DNA of 64,000 nt from positions 775,001 through 839,000 of the forward strand of contig CP136052.1 in assembly GCA_032620915.1 (NCBI GenBank), given 5' to 3'. Position 1 is the first letter of the stretch; every line of letters starts with the position of its first letter. A program made the translations under genes and the position numbers. The notes under the pieces are model-generated. The model worked only from the letters and a program-made list of their open reading frames with translations, made no database searches and was not told the DNA's origin. This stretch comes from Oscillospiraceae bacterium NTUH-002-81 (lineage in GTDB: Bacteria > Bacillota > Clostridia > Lachnospirales > Lachnospiraceae). Below are positions 32,680 to 42,484 of this stretch, piece by piece.

Positions 32680-33267
32680 ATGGCGAAGGATAAAAAGCGC
32701 AAGACAAAGAAAAATATTGTGAGTGCGGCATGGCGGCTGTTCTACGAGCAGGGCTATGACGATACGACGGTGGATGAGATCATCCGGGCGTCTGGCACAT
32801 CCAAGGGAACCTTTTATCATTATTTTAAAGGGAAGGATGCGCTTCTGACTTCGCTGTCGGAGCTTTTTGACAACAAATACGAGGAACTGATTCAGGAGAT
32901 GCCGGAGGAGATGGGGAACTTTGAGAAGCTGCTCTATCTGAATCAGGAATTATTTGGCATGATCGAGACCAGCGTCTCCCGGGAGCTGCTGGCATCCATG
33001 TATTCCTCCCAGCTGGTGACGAAGGGCGAGAAGCATCTGCTGGATCAGAACCGGATCTATTACCGGCTGCTGAACGAGCTCATCGCGAAGGGGCAGCGGG
33101 ACGGGGAGCTGACTACCCGCATGTCGGCCAACGAGATCGCCAAGATCTATGCCCTCTGTGAGCGGGCGCTGCTGTACGACTGGTGCATCTGCAACGGAGA
33201 ATATTCCCTGCGGGAGTATGCCGGAAAACTGATGCCCATGTTTTTACAGAGCATCCGTGCAGAATAA
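32680..33267 (+). CDS. TetR-family transcriptional regulator
   Basis: A 195-aa regulator. The N-terminal helix-turn-helix spans about residues 8-58: SAAWRLFYEQGYDDTTVDEI, then ASGTSKGTFYHYFKGKDALL. The helical ligand-binding domain has no recognisable pocket signature. ATG 32680 is chosen because AAAGGA lies 8 bases upstream; the earlier ATG at 32629 lacks spacing. It is preceded by the importer terminator and followed by its own, so it is independent. The next gene, a PutP-type symporter, is a possible target. Confidence 0.8.
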   Translation: MAKDKKRKTKKNIVSAAWRLFYEQGYDDTTVDEIIRASGTSKGTFYHYFKGKDALLTSLSELFDNKYEELIQEMPEEMGNFEKLLYLNQELFGMIETSVSRELLASMYSSQLVTKGEKHLLDQNRIYYRLLNELIAKGQRDGELTTRMSANEIAKIYALCERALLYDWCICNGEYSLREYAGKLMPMFLQSIRAE

Positions 33268-33336
33268 ATGCAGCAAAATATTTCACAAAATTTTTTGACG
33301 GTTTTTATAGAATTAAATAAATACGATAAAACGTAC

Positions 33337-33410
33337 AGGCTGAATTCCTTATATTTACGCGGTTTTCTTATGTTTGGTGAGAATACCGTATAGAATTCAG
33401 TCTATTTTTT
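33337..33410 (+). terminator. Terminator after the TetR gene
   Basis: AGGCTGAATTC (33337-33347) pairs with GAATTCAGTCT (33393-33403), one G-T pair, with a long loop that can fold further. ATTTTTT follows. Confidence 0.6.
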
Positions 33411-33484
33411 GTTCTCAAATAGCATCTGGGAAAAAACTGTGCTATACTGTCACAATAAATCGTTTCCAGGGGAGGATGTAGAGA

Positions 33485-35026
33485 ATGAGTACATCGGTTA
33501 TCTGTATTTTACTTACCATTGGTGTATACCTGATCGGCATGCTGGTGGTGGGATTCCGTTTTGCCAAAAAGAATGAGTCGGCAGCCGACTTTTATCTGGG
33601 CGGCAGAAAGCTGGGGCCGCTGGTGACAGCCATGAGTGCCGAGGCATCTGATATGTCCAGCTATTTGCTCATGGGTCTGCCGGGCCTTGCCTATCTGTCC
33701 GGTGTGGCGGATGTGGGCTGGACGGCCATTGGACTGGCTGTGGGCACCTATCTGAACTGGCTGCTGGTAGCAAAAAGAATCCGTCGTTACACCCATATGA
33801 CAGATTCCTTCACACTGCCGCAGTTTTTCTCTAACCGGTTCCGGGATGAGAAGCATATCCTGTCCACGGTGGCAGCGCTGATGATCGTTGTATTCTTTGT
33901 GCCGTACACGGCTTCCGGTTTTGCAGCCTGCGGCAAGCTGTTCCACTCGCTGTTTGGTGCAGACTACATGGTGACTATGATCATTTCCGCCATTGTCATC
34001 GTCGGCTACACGGCAGCAGGCGGATTCCTGGCGGCATCCACCACAGACTTTATCCAGAGCATCATTATGACGTTTGCCCTGCTCTTTGTGCTGGGCTATG
34101 CCACCATCAGCGCAGGCGGCATCGGCGCTGTGGCAGAGAATGCCAAGGGACTGGCCGGATACCTTTCCTTCACCTCCACCCATGTGGCAGACGGCAACAC
34201 GGCAGCTCCGTATTCTCTTTTCACCATCGTATCCACACTGGCCTGGGGCCTGGGCTACTTTGGCATGCCTCATATTCTGCTGCGGTTCATGGCCATTGAG
34301 GATGAGGAAAAATTAAGCCTTTCCCGCCGGGTAGCTTCCATCTGGGTAACCATTGCCATGGCCATCGCCGTGTGCATCGGTATTGTAGGAAATGCCCTGA
34401 CAAAACAGGGCATGGTACCGGAGCTGACCGGTTCCAACACCGAGACCATCATCATCCAGATCGCCAACGTGCTGGCAAGCCACGGCATCTTCCCGGCACT
34501 GATGGCCGGACTGGTACTGGCAGGTATCCTGGCAAGCACCATGTCTACCGCTGATTCCCAGCTGCTGGCAGCAGCTTCCAGCGTGTCTCAGAACATTTTA
34601 CAGGAAGCCCTGCATAAAAAAATGTCCCAGAAGACAAGCATGCTGGCAGCCAGACTGACCGTCATCGGCATCGCGATCCTGGGCGTTATCATTGCCAGAG
34701 ATCCGTCCAGCTCCATCTTCGGTATCGTATCCTTCGCCTGGGCAGGTTTCGGTGCCGCTTTTGGCCCGCTGGTGCTCTGCTCCCTTTTCTGGAAACGCAC
34801 CAACTTCCAGGGCGCGCTGGCAGGCATGATCGCCGGCGGTGTGTCCGTCTTCGTATGGAAATACGGTGTAGCGCCCATGGGCGGTGTGCTGGCCGTGTAT
34901 GAACTGCTTCCGGCATTCGTCATCGGCCTGGTGGTGCTGGTGGTGGTGAGCCTGCTGACCAAGGCGCCGTCCGAGGAGATCGTGAAAGAATATGAGGCCA
35001 TGGAAGCTTCTTTGAAGAAGAGATAA
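33485..35026 (+). CDS. putP: Sodium/proline symporter (PutP)
   Basis: A 513-aa sodium:solute symporter with about 13 helices. Family hallmarks include FYLGGRKLGPLVTAMSAEAS and SDMSSYLLMGLPG near helix 2, the sodium-site segment GILASTMSTADSQLL in helix 9, and SFAWAGFGAAFGPLVL. These match PutP rather than pantothenate or glucose symporters. It imports L-proline with Na+. GGGGAGG precedes ATG 33485. A TATACT at 33443-33448 is a candidate -10 box. It is a single-gene unit ending at the terminator near 35061. Confidence 0.87.
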   Translation: MSTSVICILLTIGVYLIGMLVVGFRFAKKNESAADFYLGGRKLGPLVTAMSAEASDMSSYLLMGLPGLAYLSGVADVGWTAIGLAVGTYLNWLLVAKRIRRYTHMTDSFTLPQFFSNRFRDEKHILSTVAALMIVVFFVPYTASGFAACGKLFHSLFGADYMVTMIISAIVIVGYTAAGGFLAASTTDFIQSIIMTFALLFVLGYATISAGGIGAVAENAKGLAGYLSFTSTHVADGNTAAPYSLFTIVSTLAWGLGYFGMPHILLRFMAIEDEEKLSLSRRVASIWVTIAMAIAVCIGIVGNALTKQGMVPELTGSNTETIIIQIANVLASHGIFPALMAGLVLAGILASTMSTADSQLLAAASSVSQNILQEALHKKMSQKTSMLAARLTVIGIAILGVIIARDPSSSIFGIVSFAWAGFGAAFGPLVLCSLFWKRTNFQGALAGMIAGGVSVFVWKYGVAPMGGVLAVYELLPAFVIGLVVLVVVSLLTKAPSEEIVKEYEAMEASLKKR

Positions 35027-35060
35027 GTGCAGCCTATATTATATAGAAGAAACACATACA

Positions 35061-35090
35061 GGGGAGTCCGTTTGACGGCTTCCCTTTCTT
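35061..35090 (+). terminator. Terminator after putP
   Basis: GGGGAG-T-CCG (35061-35070) pairs with CGG-CTTCCC (35076-35084), loop TTTGA, then TTTCTTCT. Confidence 0.65.
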
Positions 35091-35227
35091 CTATTATTTA
35101 TATAGAAGAGATCGTTCATGATATGGCGCTCCGTTCATCCGTTTTCACAGACAGATTTTCGTGCAAGCCCGAAATCTGCCCGCGAAACGTATGACTGAAC
35201 TTTTCACAAAAAAATTTAAATTTATAC

Positions 35228-35256
35228 TTGCATATTTCGGAATCTTCTTATATAAT
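35228..35256 (+). promoter_or_regulatory. Main promoter of the S10-spc-alpha operon
   Basis: TTGCAT (35228-35233), exact 17-base spacer, TATAAT (35251-35256), in AT-rich DNA. Transcription would begin near 35263, giving a leader of about 230 bases before rpsJ. Confidence 0.75.
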
Positions 35257-35350
35257 AATATTTGCTGTGACATGATAGCGTTGAAGCGCGAGGTTGCTGC
35301 CACTGTATTGGCAGGTTTTCCGTGGAGCGAATGTCAAGTTAGGAAACTGG

Positions 35351-35452
35351 CGACAAGTCACTGTACAATATAGAATAAGGTCCGCAGATTGCGGAAACCA
35401 CGTGTGGGTATACAGCGACACACACGGAAGAGTGTACAGTCACCGCTTGTCG
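35351..35452 (+). ncRNA. Structured leader RNA upstream of rpsJ, candidate ribosomal-protein autoregulatory site
   Basis: A closed multi-branch structure. The base stem is CGACAAG (35351-35357) with CTTGTCG (35446-35452), continued by ACTGTACA (35360-35367) with TGTACAGT (35433-35440). Inside are TCCGCA-GAT-TGCGGA (35381-35395) and CGTGTG/CACACG (35401-35406, 35421-35426). The rpsJ ribosome-binding site follows 20 bases later. In E. coli the equivalent leader binds L4. This fold is different and I do not recognise an Rfam family, so the role is inferred from position and strong pairing. Confidence 0.6.
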
Positions 35453-35492
35453 TACTGAGTTTGAATAGTACGAAAAGGAGGCGACTTTTTTT

Positions 35493-35810
35493 ATGGCAAG
35501 TCAAGTAATGAGAATCACACTCAAGGCATATGATCATCAGCTTGTTGATGCATCTGCCAAGAAAATCATCGAAACTGTTAAGAAAAATGGATCACAGGTG
35601 AGCGGACCGGTGCCGCTGCCGACAAAGAGAGAGGTTGTTACCATTCTCCGTGCAGTACACAAGTACAAAGATTCCAGAGAGCAGTTCGAGCAGAGAACTC
35701 ATAAGAGACTGATCGATATCATCGCACCGACACAGAAGACGGTTGATGCACTTTCCAGACTGGAAATGCCCGCAGGTGTGTACATTGATATCAAAATGAA
35801 GAACAAATAA
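35493..35810 (+). CDS. rpsJ: 30S ribosomal protein S10
   Basis: 105 aa; first gene of the super-operon. The hallmark [14 protein letters not shown] start, the loop [16 protein letters not shown] and RTHKRLIDI are all present. S10 sits in the 30S head and also works as NusE in antitermination. AAGGAGG lies 11 bases before ATG 35493. A 147-base gap follows before rplC with no gene visible; it contains CCACTTATATCC and other weakly paired segments. Confidence 0.97.
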   Translation: MASQVMRITLKAYDHQLVDASAKKIIETVKKNGSQVSGPVPLPTKREVVTILRAVHKYKDSREQFEQRTHKRLIDIIAPTQKTVDALSRLEMPAGVYIDIKMKNK

Positions 35811-35957
35811 GTTCTTCCCCAATTAATTAGTTAGTAATCCTGAAGGGTTGATATAGAAGCAACATGGCTAAAATGTTCCACTTATATCCACTGTTCTAGG
35901 ATGATTGGGAAGCCACAGGCGACCTAATCCGCTGTAGATTAACAGGAGGTAAAAAGA

Positions 35958-36593
35958 ATGAAGAAAGCGATTTTAGCAACCAAAGTCGGCATGACCCAGA
36001 TCTTCAATGAAGATGGAGTTCTCACTCCCGTAACCGTACTGCAGGCTGGTCCGTGTGTTGTAACACAGGTAAAGACCGTTGAGAACGACGGATACGCAGC
36101 AGTTCAGGTTGGATTCGGCGAGAAGAGAGAGAAGCTTGTGAACAAGCCTATGCAGGGTCATTTCAAGAAAGCTGGCGTAACAAACAAGAGATTTGTCAAA
36201 GAGTTCAAGTTTGACAACGCTGAGGAGTATGCACTTGCTCAGGAGATCAAGGTTGACATCTTCGCCGCAGGCGACAAGATCGATGCAACTGCTATTTCCA
36301 AAGGTAAGGGATTCCAGGGCGCAATCAAGAGACACAACCAGCACAGAGGACCTATGGCTCATGGTTCCAAGTTCCACCGCCATCAGGGTTCCAATGGTGC
36401 CTGCTCCGATCCGAGTAAGGTATTCAAAGGAAAGAAGATGCCTGGACACATGGGAAGCAAGAAGATCACCATCCAGAACCTTGAAGTTGTTCGCGTAGAT
36501 GCTGAGAAGAATCTGCTTCTGGTGAAGGGCGCAGTACCGGGACCGAAGAAATCCCTGGTAACCATCAAAGAGACTGTTAAGTCTGCGAAATAG
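35958..36593 (+). CDS. rplC: 50S ribosomal protein L3
   Basis: 211 aa, full length. The start [19 protein letters not shown] and the later [27 protein letters not shown] and GKKMPGHMG are the conserved loop that reaches the peptidyl-transferase centre. AGGAGG precedes ATG 35958. It is an early-assembly protein, cotranscribed with rplD 28 bases downstream. Confidence 0.97.
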   Translation: MKKAILATKVGMTQIFNEDGVLTPVTVLQAGPCVVTQVKTVENDGYAAVQVGFGEKREKLVNKPMQGHFKKAGVTNKRFVKEFKFDNAEEYALAQEIKVDIFAAGDKIDATAISKGKGFQGAIKRHNQHRGPMAHGSKFHRHQGSNGACSDPSKVFKGKKMPGHMGSKKITIQNLEVVRVDAEKNLLLVKGAVPGPKKSLVTIKETVKSAK

Positions 36594-36621
36594 GTTTTAA
36601 CAGGAAAGGAGGAACACACAG

Positions 36622-37242
36622 ATGGCAAACGTATCTGTTTACAATATCGAAGGTAAAGAAGTTGGCACGATGGAGTTAAATGATGCAGTGTTCGGCGTAG
36701 AAGTGAACGAGCATCTTGTACACATGGCCGTTGTAAGTCAGCTTGCAAATAATCGTCAGGGAACACAGAAAGCTAAGACTCGTTCCGAAGTATCCGGCGG
36801 CGGAAGAAAGCCCTGGAGACAGAAAGGAACCGGTCATGCTAGACAGGGTTCGACAAGAGCTCCGCAGTGGACAGGCGGCGGCGTAGTATTCGCTCCCACT
36901 CCGAGAGATTATTCTTTCAGACTGAACAAGAAAGAAAGAAGACTGGCTCTGAAATCTGCTCTGACATCCAGAGTACAGGAGAACAAGTTCATCGTTGTAG
37001 ACGAGCTGAAGTTCGACGAGATCAAGACCAAGAAGTTCCAGGCTGTATTAGACAGCTTCAAGGTGAAGAAGGCTCTCGTAGTATTAGACGAGAACAATGA
37101 GAAGGTTGTACTTTCCGCAAGAAACATCCCGGATGTAAAGACAACACAGATCAACACCATCAACACCTATGATGTGATGAAATACAACACCGTAATTGCT
37201 ACAAAGGCAGCAGTTGAGAAAATCGAGGAGGTGTACGCATAA
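36622..37242 (+). CDS. rplD: 50S ribosomal protein L4
   Basis: 206 aa. The extended loop [20 protein letters not shown], which lines the exit tunnel, is intact, as is the start [15 protein letters not shown]. In enteric bacteria L4 represses its own operon through the S10 leader; here only the structured leader upstream of rpsJ hints at something similar. Its stop overlaps the rplW ATG by one base. Confidence 0.97.
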   Translation: MANVSVYNIEGKEVGTMELNDAVFGVEVNEHLVHMAVVSQLANNRQGTQKAKTRSEVSGGGRKPWRQKGTGHARQGSTRAPQWTGGGVVFAPTPRDYSFRLNKKERRLALKSALTSRVQENKFIVVDELKFDEIKTKKFQAVLDSFKVKKALVVLDENNEKVVLSARNIPDVKTTQINTINTYDVMKYNTVIATKAAVEKIEEVYA

Positions 37243-37541
37243 TGGCAAGCATTCAGTACTATGATGTCATCCTCAAACCGGTAGTAACCGAGAAGAGCAT
37301 GGGCGCTATGGGTGAGAAGAAATACACATTCCTGGTTCATCCGGAAGCAAACAAGACCATGATCAAAGAGGCAGTTGAGAAAATGTTCGCAGGCACCAAG
37401 GTTGCAAGCGTAAACACCATGAATCTCGACGGCAAGAATAAGAGACGCGGCATGACCTTTGGTAAGACCGCTAAGACCAAAAAGGCAATCGTTCAGCTGA
37501 CAGCTGACAGCAAAGATATCGAGATTTTTGAAGGACTGTAA
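37242..37541 (+). CDS. rplW: 50S ribosomal protein L23
   Basis: 99 aa. The start [15 protein letters not shown], the loop [20 protein letters not shown], and its position between L4 and L2 identify it. L23 lies at the tunnel exit and docks trigger factor and SRP. It is followed by an unusual 228-base gap before rplB. Confidence 0.97.
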   Translation: MASIQYYDVILKPVVTEKSMGAMGEKKYTFLVHPEANKTMIKEAVEKMFAGTKVASVNTMNLDGKNKRRGMTFGKTAKTKKAIVQLTADSKDIEIFEGL

Positions 37542-37542
37542 A

Positions 37543-37769
37543 CACTTGGCGATGACAAGCTGAAAGCGCAGTCAGAGCCTAGTGAGAACGCCGTTCGCGA
37601 ACCTTAGCGAAAACAAGCGTTAAGCGTAGTTTGAGCTTAGTTGAGCGAACATACCCGTCATTCTGACAGGAATGCGGAATGCACGTCAGCCCCTCAGAGG
37701 ACTGAATAACCTATGCGCATACAAGCGCGATACGAAATAATTTGAAGAGAATCGAAAGGAGTGACAGTA
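37543..37769. repeat. Intergenic palindromic element between rplW and rplB
   Basis: 228 bases where most genomes have a few. It contains CACTTGGCGA (37543-37552) ... TAGTGAG (37580-37586), then GTTCGC ... GCGAAC (about 37593 and 37645) around TTAGCG/GCGTTAAG, so the RNA would fold extensively. The CACTTRGCGA ... TAGTG bracket is shared with the insertion after rpsH at 42896. No reading frame is convincing. The end supplies AAAGGAG for rplB. Confidence 0.55.
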
Positions 37770-38613
37770 ATGGGAATTAAGGTTTATGGCCCATATACAC
37801 CTTCCAGAAGACATATGACCAGCGTTGACAACTCTGAGATCACAAAGTCCACACCGGAGAAGTCCTTAGTTGTTTCCTTTAAAGAAAAATGCAGGTCGTA
37901 ACAATCAGGGAAAGATTACAGTTAGACACCGCGGAGGCGGTTCCAGAAGAAAATACAGAATCATCGATTTCAAGAGAAAGAAAGATGATATCCACGCTAC
38001 CGTAATCGGTATCGAGTACGATCCTAACCGTACAGCTAACATCGCTCTCATCTGCTACGAGGATGGCGAGAAGGCTTACATCCTGGCTCCTCAGGGTCTG
38101 CAGGTTGGCATGAAGGTTATGAACGGTGAGAACGCAGAGGTGAAGGTTGGTAACTGCCTGCCGCTGTCCCAGATCCCCGTTGGTACTCAGGTACACAATA
38201 TCGAGCTGCATCCTGGAAAAGGCGGCCAGATGGTTCGTTCCGCAGGAAACAGCGCACAGTTAATGGCAAAAGAAGGCAAATATGCAACCTTAAGATTACC
38301 GTCTGGTGAGATGAGAATGGTGCCGATCATCTGCCGCGCTTCCATCGGCGTTATTGGCAATGCTGAGCACAACCTCGTGAATATCGGTAAAGCAGGTCGT
38401 AAGCGTAACATGGGTATCCGCCCGACAGTTCGTGGATCTGTTATGAACCCGAATGATCATCCGCATGGTGGTGGTGAAGGAAAGACTGGTATCGGTCGTC
38501 CGGGCCCGTGCACACCTTGGGGCAAGCCTGCTCTTGGTCTGAAGACCAGAAAGAAAAACAAGCAGTCTAATAAGTTAATCGTAAGAAGAAGAGACGGTAA
38601 AACGATCAAATAA
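37770..38613 (+). CDS. rplB: 50S ribosomal protein L2, with a +1 frameshift
   Basis: The protein begins [20 protein letters not shown] at ATG 37770 (AAAGGAG upstream). It reads to VVSF, then hits a stop at 37899. The neighbouring frame continues with [20 protein letters not shown] through to [13 protein letters not shown]. Dropping one T from 37878-37880 gives [12 protein letters not shown] and an unbroken protein of 280 residues, normal for L2. The conserved [14 protein letters not shown] loop near the peptidyl-transferase centre is intact. L2 is essential, so the lesion is almost certainly a sequence error. Confidence 0.93.
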
Positions 38614-38624
38614 GGAGGTATATC

Positions 38625-38906
38625 ATGGCTCGTTCATTAAAAAAAGGACCATTTGCAGATGCAAGCCTGCTGAAGAAGGTTGAAGCAGCCAACGCATCAG
38701 GAGATAAACAGGTAATCAAGACCTGGTCCCGTCGTTCAACGATCTTCCCTCAGTTCGTGGGACATACGATCGCTGTTCATGACGGAAGAAAGCATGTTCC
38801 GGTATATGTTACCGAGGATATGGTTGGACACAAGCTCGGTGAGTTCGTTGCAACCAGAACTTACAGAGGACATGGAAAAGACGAAAAGAAATCGAAGGTA
38901 CGTTAG
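38625..38906 (+). CDS. rpsS: 30S ribosomal protein S19
   Basis: 93 aa. [39 protein letters not shown] and the [14 protein letters not shown] tail are the family core. S19 pairs with S13 in the 30S head. AAGGAGG lies before ATG 38625, 11 bases after rplB. Confidence 0.97.
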   Translation: MARSLKKGPFADASLLKKVEAANASGDKQVIKTWSRRSTIFPQFVGHTIAVHDGRKHVPVYVTEDMVGHKLGEFVATRTYRGHGKDEKKSKVR

Positions 38907-38935
38907 TATCATAATTTGAAAGGAGGTTTCTTCCC

Positions 38936-39322
38936 ATGGCAAAAGGACATAGATCCCAGATTAAGAGAGAAAGAAATGCGAATAAGGATACAAGACCGTC
39001 AGCTAAGTTATCTTACGCAAGAGTCTCCGTTCAGAAAGCATGCTTTGTTTTGGATGCCATCAGAGGTAAGGATGTACAGACAGCACTTGGAATTTTAGCT
39101 TATAATCCGAGATATGCTTCAAGTATTATAGAGAAATTATTAAAGTCCGCGATCGCGAACGCAGAGAACAACAATGGAATGGATATCAGCAAGCTCTACG
39201 TTGAAGAGTGCTATGCGAACAAAGGACCGACATTGAAGAGAATCAGACCGAGAGCACAGGGCCGGGCTTACAGAATCGAGAAGAGAATGAGCCACATCAC
39301 CATCGTGCTGAATGAGAGATAA
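38936..39322 (+). CDS. rplV: 50S ribosomal protein L22
   Basis: 128 aa. YARVSVQKACFVLDAIRGKD and the tunnel-lining hairpin GPTLKRIRPRAQGRAYRIEK are intact. AAAGGAGG precedes ATG 38936. Changes in the hairpin loop of L22 cause macrolide resistance in other bacteria; nothing unusual is seen here. Confidence 0.97.
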   Translation: MAKGHRSQIKRERNANKDTRPSAKLSYARVSVQKACFVLDAIRGKDVQTALGILAYNPRYASSIIEKLLKSAIANAENNNGMDISKLYVEECYANKGPTLKRIRPRAQGRAYRIEKRMSHITIVLNER

Positions 39323-39334
39323 GGAGGACAAATC

Positions 39335-39991
39335 ATGGGACAGAAAGTTAACCCGCATGGTTTAAGAGTCGGTGTTATTAAAGACTGGGATTCCAAATGG
39401 TATGCAGAAGGCGATTTCGCTGATTGCTTAATTGAGGATTATAACATCAGAAAATTCCTGAAGAAGAGATTATACAGCGCAGGCGTTTCCAAGATCGAGA
39501 TCGAGAGAGCGTCTGACAAAGTAAAGATCATCATCTACACCGCAAAACCGGGTCTTGTGATCGGTAAGGGCGGCGCAGAGATCGAGAAAGTCAAAGCAGA
39601 GCTTGCAGCTTGCACAGACAAGAAGCTCATCGTTGACATCAAAGAAGTAAAGAGACCGGACAGAGATGCTCAGCTCGTTGCTGAGAACATCGCTAGCCAG
39701 CTTGAGAACCGTGTTTCCTTCCGTCGTGCTATGAAGTCCTGCATGGGCAGAACGATGAAGACTGGTGCAAAGGGTATCAAGACCGCTGTATCCGGACGTC
39801 TCGGCGGCGCAGATATTGCACGTACCGAGTTCTACAGCGAGGGAACTATCCCGCTTCAGACATTAAGAGCAGATATTGACTATGGTTTCGCAGAGGCAGA
39901 TACCACCTACGGCAAACTTGGCGTAAAGGTTTGGATCTACAAAGGCGAAGTTCTTCCAACGAAAGCAGCAAAGGAAGGGAGCGATAAATAA
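39335..39991 (+). CDS. rpsC: 30S ribosomal protein S3
   Basis: 218 aa. It starts [20 protein letters not shown]. The KH domain has [13 protein letters not shown]. The C-terminal domain has [20 protein letters not shown] and [14 protein letters not shown]. It helps form the mRNA entry gate. AAGGAGG precedes ATG 39335. The stop overlaps the rplP ATG by one base. Confidence 0.97.
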   Translation: MGQKVNPHGLRVGVIKDWDSKWYAEGDFADCLIEDYNIRKFLKKRLYSAGVSKIEIERASDKVKIIIYTAKPGLVIGKGGAEIEKVKAELAACTDKKLIVDIKEVKRPDRDAQLVAENIASQLENRVSFRRAMKSCMGRTMKTGAKGIKTAVSGRLGGADIARTEFYSEGTIPLQTLRADIDYGFAEADTTYGKLGVKVWIYKGEVLPTKAAKEGSDK

Positions 39992-40428
39992 TGTTAATGC
40001 CAAAGAGAGTAAAGCGTCGTAAACAGTTCCGTGGTTCCATGAAAGGTAAAGCCCTGAGAGGAAACACCATTTCCAACGGTGAGTACGGTATTGTCGCTTT
40101 AGAGCCAGCATGGATCAAATCCAACCAGATTGAGGCAGCCCGTGTTGCCATGACCCGTTACATCAAGCGTGGCGGTAAAGTTTGGATCAAGATTTTCCCG
40201 GATAAACCAGTAACCACAAAACCTGCTGAAACACGTATGGGTTCCGGTAAAGGAACACTTGAGTACTGGGTAGCAGTTGTTAAACCCGGTCGTGTAATGT
40301 TTGAGATTTCCGGCGTTCCAGAAGAAACAGCAAGAGAAGCTCTGCGTCTTGCGACTCATAAGCTTCCCGTTAAGTGCAAAGTTGTTTCTCGCGCAGAGTT
40401 AGAAGGCGGTGAAAACAGTGAAAATTAA
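39991..40428 (+). CDS. rplP: 50S ribosomal protein L16
   Basis: 145 aa. [35 protein letters not shown] and [20 protein letters not shown] are diagnostic. Its ATG overlaps the rpsC stop. Its last codons overlap the start of rpmC, so translation of this stretch is tightly coupled. Confidence 0.97.
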   Translation: MLMPKRVKRRKQFRGSMKGKALRGNTISNGEYGIVALEPAWIKSNQIEAARVAMTRYIKRGGKVWIKIFPDKPVTTKPAETRMGSGKGTLEYWVAVVKPGRVMFEISGVPEETAREALRLATHKLPVKCKVVSRAELEGGENSEN

Positions 40429-40627
40429 TAAATATGTAGAAGAGTTAAGAGCAAAATCTGCTTCGGAATTAAATGAAGAATTAGTAGCTGCTAAAAAGGA
40501 ACTGTTCAACTTAAGATTCCAGAACGCAACCAATCAGCTGGATAACACGAGCAGAATCAAAGAAGTCAGAAAGACGATTGCAAGAATCCAGACAATTATC
40601 ACTGAGAAGGCAAACGCTGCTCAGTAA
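40418..40627 (+). CDS. rpmC: 50S ribosomal protein L29
   Basis: 69 aa starting at GTG 40418 as [14 protein letters not shown], inside the end of rplP. A GTG at 40409 would add three residues but sits on the AAGGCGGTG ribosome-binding site. [20 protein letters not shown] and [17 protein letters not shown] form the helical hairpin. L29 sits beside L23 at the tunnel exit. Confidence 0.95.
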   Translation: MKINKYVEELRAKSASELNEELVAAKKELFNLRFQNATNQLDNTSRIKEVRKTIARIQTIITEKANAAQ

Positions 40628-40633
40628 TCAATA

Positions 40634-40689
40634 AAATCTTCCATGTTCGCGTGCCGGTATATGACATACCCGGCAGCGTGGAAAGATTT
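40634..40689 (+). other. Hairpin between rpmC and rpsQ
   Basis: AAATCTTCCA (40634-40643) pairs with TGGAAAGATTT (40679-40689, one bulge), and GCCGG pairs with CCGGC inside. There is no T-run, so it is more likely a processing or stability element than a terminator. The rpsQ ribosome-binding site lies immediately after it. Confidence 0.5.
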
Positions 40690-40709
40690 CAGGAAAGGAG
40701 ATCAGTACC

Positions 40710-40964
40710 GTGGAAAGAAATCTGAGAAAAACACGTACAGGCAAAGTAATCAGCAATAAGATGGACAAAACCATCGTAGTAGCTGTTGAAGAGCACGTAA
40801 AGCACCCGCTTTACAATAAGGTCGTAAAAAGCACCTACAAGTTAAAAGCTCATGATGAGAACAATGAGTGCAGCATCGGTGATACGGTGAAAGTGATGGA
40901 GACAAGACCGCTGTCCAAGGACAAGAGATGGAGACTTGTTGAGATCGTAGAGAAAGTGAAATAA
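40710..40964 (+). CDS. rpsQ: 30S ribosomal protein S17
   Basis: 84 aa from GTG 40710 after [46 protein letters not shown] and [19 protein letters not shown] mark the OB-fold. It binds helix h11 of 16S rRNA early in assembly. Confidence 0.96.
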   Translation: MERNLRKTRTGKVISNKMDKTIVVAVEEHVKHPLYNKVVKSTYKLKAHDENNECSIGDTVKVMETRPLSKDKRWRLVEIVEKVK

Positions 40965-41008
40965 TTGATCGTGTGTGAGCACGGAATATAATAAGGAGGT
41001 ACATCCGC

Positions 41009-41377
41009 ATGATTCAGCAGGAAACTAGACTTAAAGTTGCCGACAACACCGGTGCAAAAGAACTGCTCTGCATCCGTGTGATGGGCGGATCCACAAGAAG
41101 ATACGCAAACATCGGCGATGTCATTGTTGCCAGCGTTAAAGATGCAACACCAGGCGGCGTTGTTAAAAAAGGCGACGTAGTAAAAGCAGTCGTTGTACGT
41201 ACGGTTAAAGGCGCACGTCGTAAAGACGGTTCTTATATTAAATTCGATGAGAATGCAGCTGTTATTATCAAAGACGACAAGACTCCAAGAGGAACTCGTA
41301 TTTTTGGACCAGTAGCCAGAGAGCTTCGTGAGAAACAGTTTATGAAGATTGTTTCCTTAGCTCCGGAAGTATTATAG
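41009..41377 (+). CDS. rplN: 50S ribosomal protein L14
   Basis: 122 aa, the usual length. [20 protein letters not shown], then [15 protein letters not shown] and [20 protein letters not shown]. It sits at the subunit interface. AAGGAGG precedes ATG 41009. It opens the spc section of the super-operon with no separate promoter visible. Confidence 0.97.
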   Translation: MIQQETRLKVADNTGAKELLCIRVMGGSTRRYANIGDVIVASVKDATPGGVVKKGDVVKAVVVRTVKGARRKDGSYIKFDENAAVIIKDDKTPRGTRIFGPVARELREKQFMKIVSLAPEVL

Positions 41378-41388
41378 GAGGTACCGGA

Positions 41389-41700
41389 ATGTCTGCAATG
41401 AAGATTAAAAAAGGCGACACCGTTAAGGTAATTGCCGGTAAGGATAAAGACAAAGAGGGTAAAGTTCTGGCAGTCAATGCGAAAAACAACACAGTTATCG
41501 TTGAGGGCATCAACATGATCACAAAGCATGCAAAGCCCAGCGTTGCCAACCAGAATGGCGGAATCCTGCATCAGGAGAGCCCGCTGGATGCTTCCAACGT
41601 TATGTACGTTCATAAGGGAAAAGCTACCAGAATCGGCTACAAGATGGATGGGGACAAGAAAGTCCGCGTTGCAAAATCAACCGGCGAGGTTATCGATTAA
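41389..41700 (+). CDS. rplX: 50S ribosomal protein L24
   Basis: 103 aa. The KOW motif is [20 protein letters not shown], followed by [13 protein letters not shown]. It is an assembly initiator for the large subunit. Its start lies 11 bases after rplN with AGGAGG between. Confidence 0.97.
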   Translation: MSAMKIKKGDTVKVIAGKDKDKEGKVLAVNAKNNTVIVEGINMITKHAKPSVANQNGGILHQESPLDASNVMYVHKGKATRIGYKMDGDKKVRVAKSTGEVID

Positions 41701-41723
41701 TTAAGAGAGGAGGTCGCTAAAAG

Positions 41724-42263
41724 TTGAGTAGATTAAAAGAAATTTACAAGAACGAGATCGTAGACGCTATGATCAAAAAGTTCGGATATAAAAACATTAT
41801 GGAAGTGCCGAAGCTCGACAAGATCGTTGTAAACATGGGCGTAGGCGAGGCAAAGGATAATGCGAAAGTATTAGATTCTGCTGTTAAGGATCTTGAGACC
41901 ATCACCGGCCAGAAGGCTGTTCTGACAAGAGCAAAGAAGTCCGTTGCAAACTTCAAGATCAGAGAAGGCATGGCTATCGGCTGTAAAGTAACCTTAAGAG
42001 GCGAGAGAATGTATGAGTTCGCTGATCGTCTGATCAACCTGGCTCTGCCCCGTGTACGTGACTTCAGAGGTATCAACCCGAACGCATTCGACGGAAGAGG
42101 TAACTACGCTCTCGGTATCAAAGAGCAGCTGATCTTCCCTGAGATCGAGTATGATAAGGTAGACAAGGTAAGAGGTATGGATATCATCTTCGTTACCACT
42201 GCCAAGACGGATGAAGAGGCACGTGAACTGCTGACATTATTCAACATGCCGTTTGCTAAATAA
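41724..42263 (+). CDS. rplE: 50S ribosomal protein L5
   Basis: 179 aa from TTG 41724 behind [47 protein letters not shown] and [20 protein letters not shown] are conserved. L5 binds 5S rRNA and contacts S13. Confidence 0.97.
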   Translation: MSRLKEIYKNEIVDAMIKKFGYKNIMEVPKLDKIVVNMGVGEAKDNAKVLDSAVKDLETITGQKAVLTRAKKSVANFKIREGMAIGCKVTLRGERMYEFADRLINLALPRVRDFRGINPNAFDGRGNYALGIKEQLIFPEIEYDKVDKVRGMDIIFVTTAKTDEEARELLTLFNMPFAK

Positions 42264-42278
42264 TAAGGAGGAACATTC

Positions 42279-42464
42279 ATGGCTAAGACAGCAATGAAAC
42301 TGAAACAGCAGCGTCCTGCAAAGTTCTCCTCAAGAGAATACACACGCTGCAGAATCTGTGGACGTCCACATGCGTACCTTAGAAAATACGGAATCTGCAG
42401 AATTTGCTTCCGCGAGTTAGCATACAAAGGACAGATTCCTGGCGTTAAGAAAGCCAGCTGGTAA
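42279..42464 (+). CDS. rpsN: 30S ribosomal protein S14, zinc (type Z) form
   Basis: 61 aa. Four zinc cysteines are present: C24 and C27 (CRIC) with C40 and C43 (CRIC). This is the short zinc-binding version, as opposed to the ~100-residue zinc-free paralogue kept by some Firmicutes for zinc starvation. AAGGAGG precedes ATG 42279. Confidence 0.97.
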   Translation: MAKTAMKLKQQRPAKFSSREYTRCRICGRPHAYLRKYGICRICFRELAYKGQIPGVKKASW

Positions 42465-42484
42465 GAAAGGGAGGAAATAAAATC

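Noticed and set aside
37870..37905. Programmed ribosomal frameshifting in rplB, rpsH, map or rpmJ
   Set aside because: The sites lack a conserved slippery heptamer plus stimulator, these genes are not known to use frameshifting, and four unrelated genes would need it at once. Sequence error is simpler.
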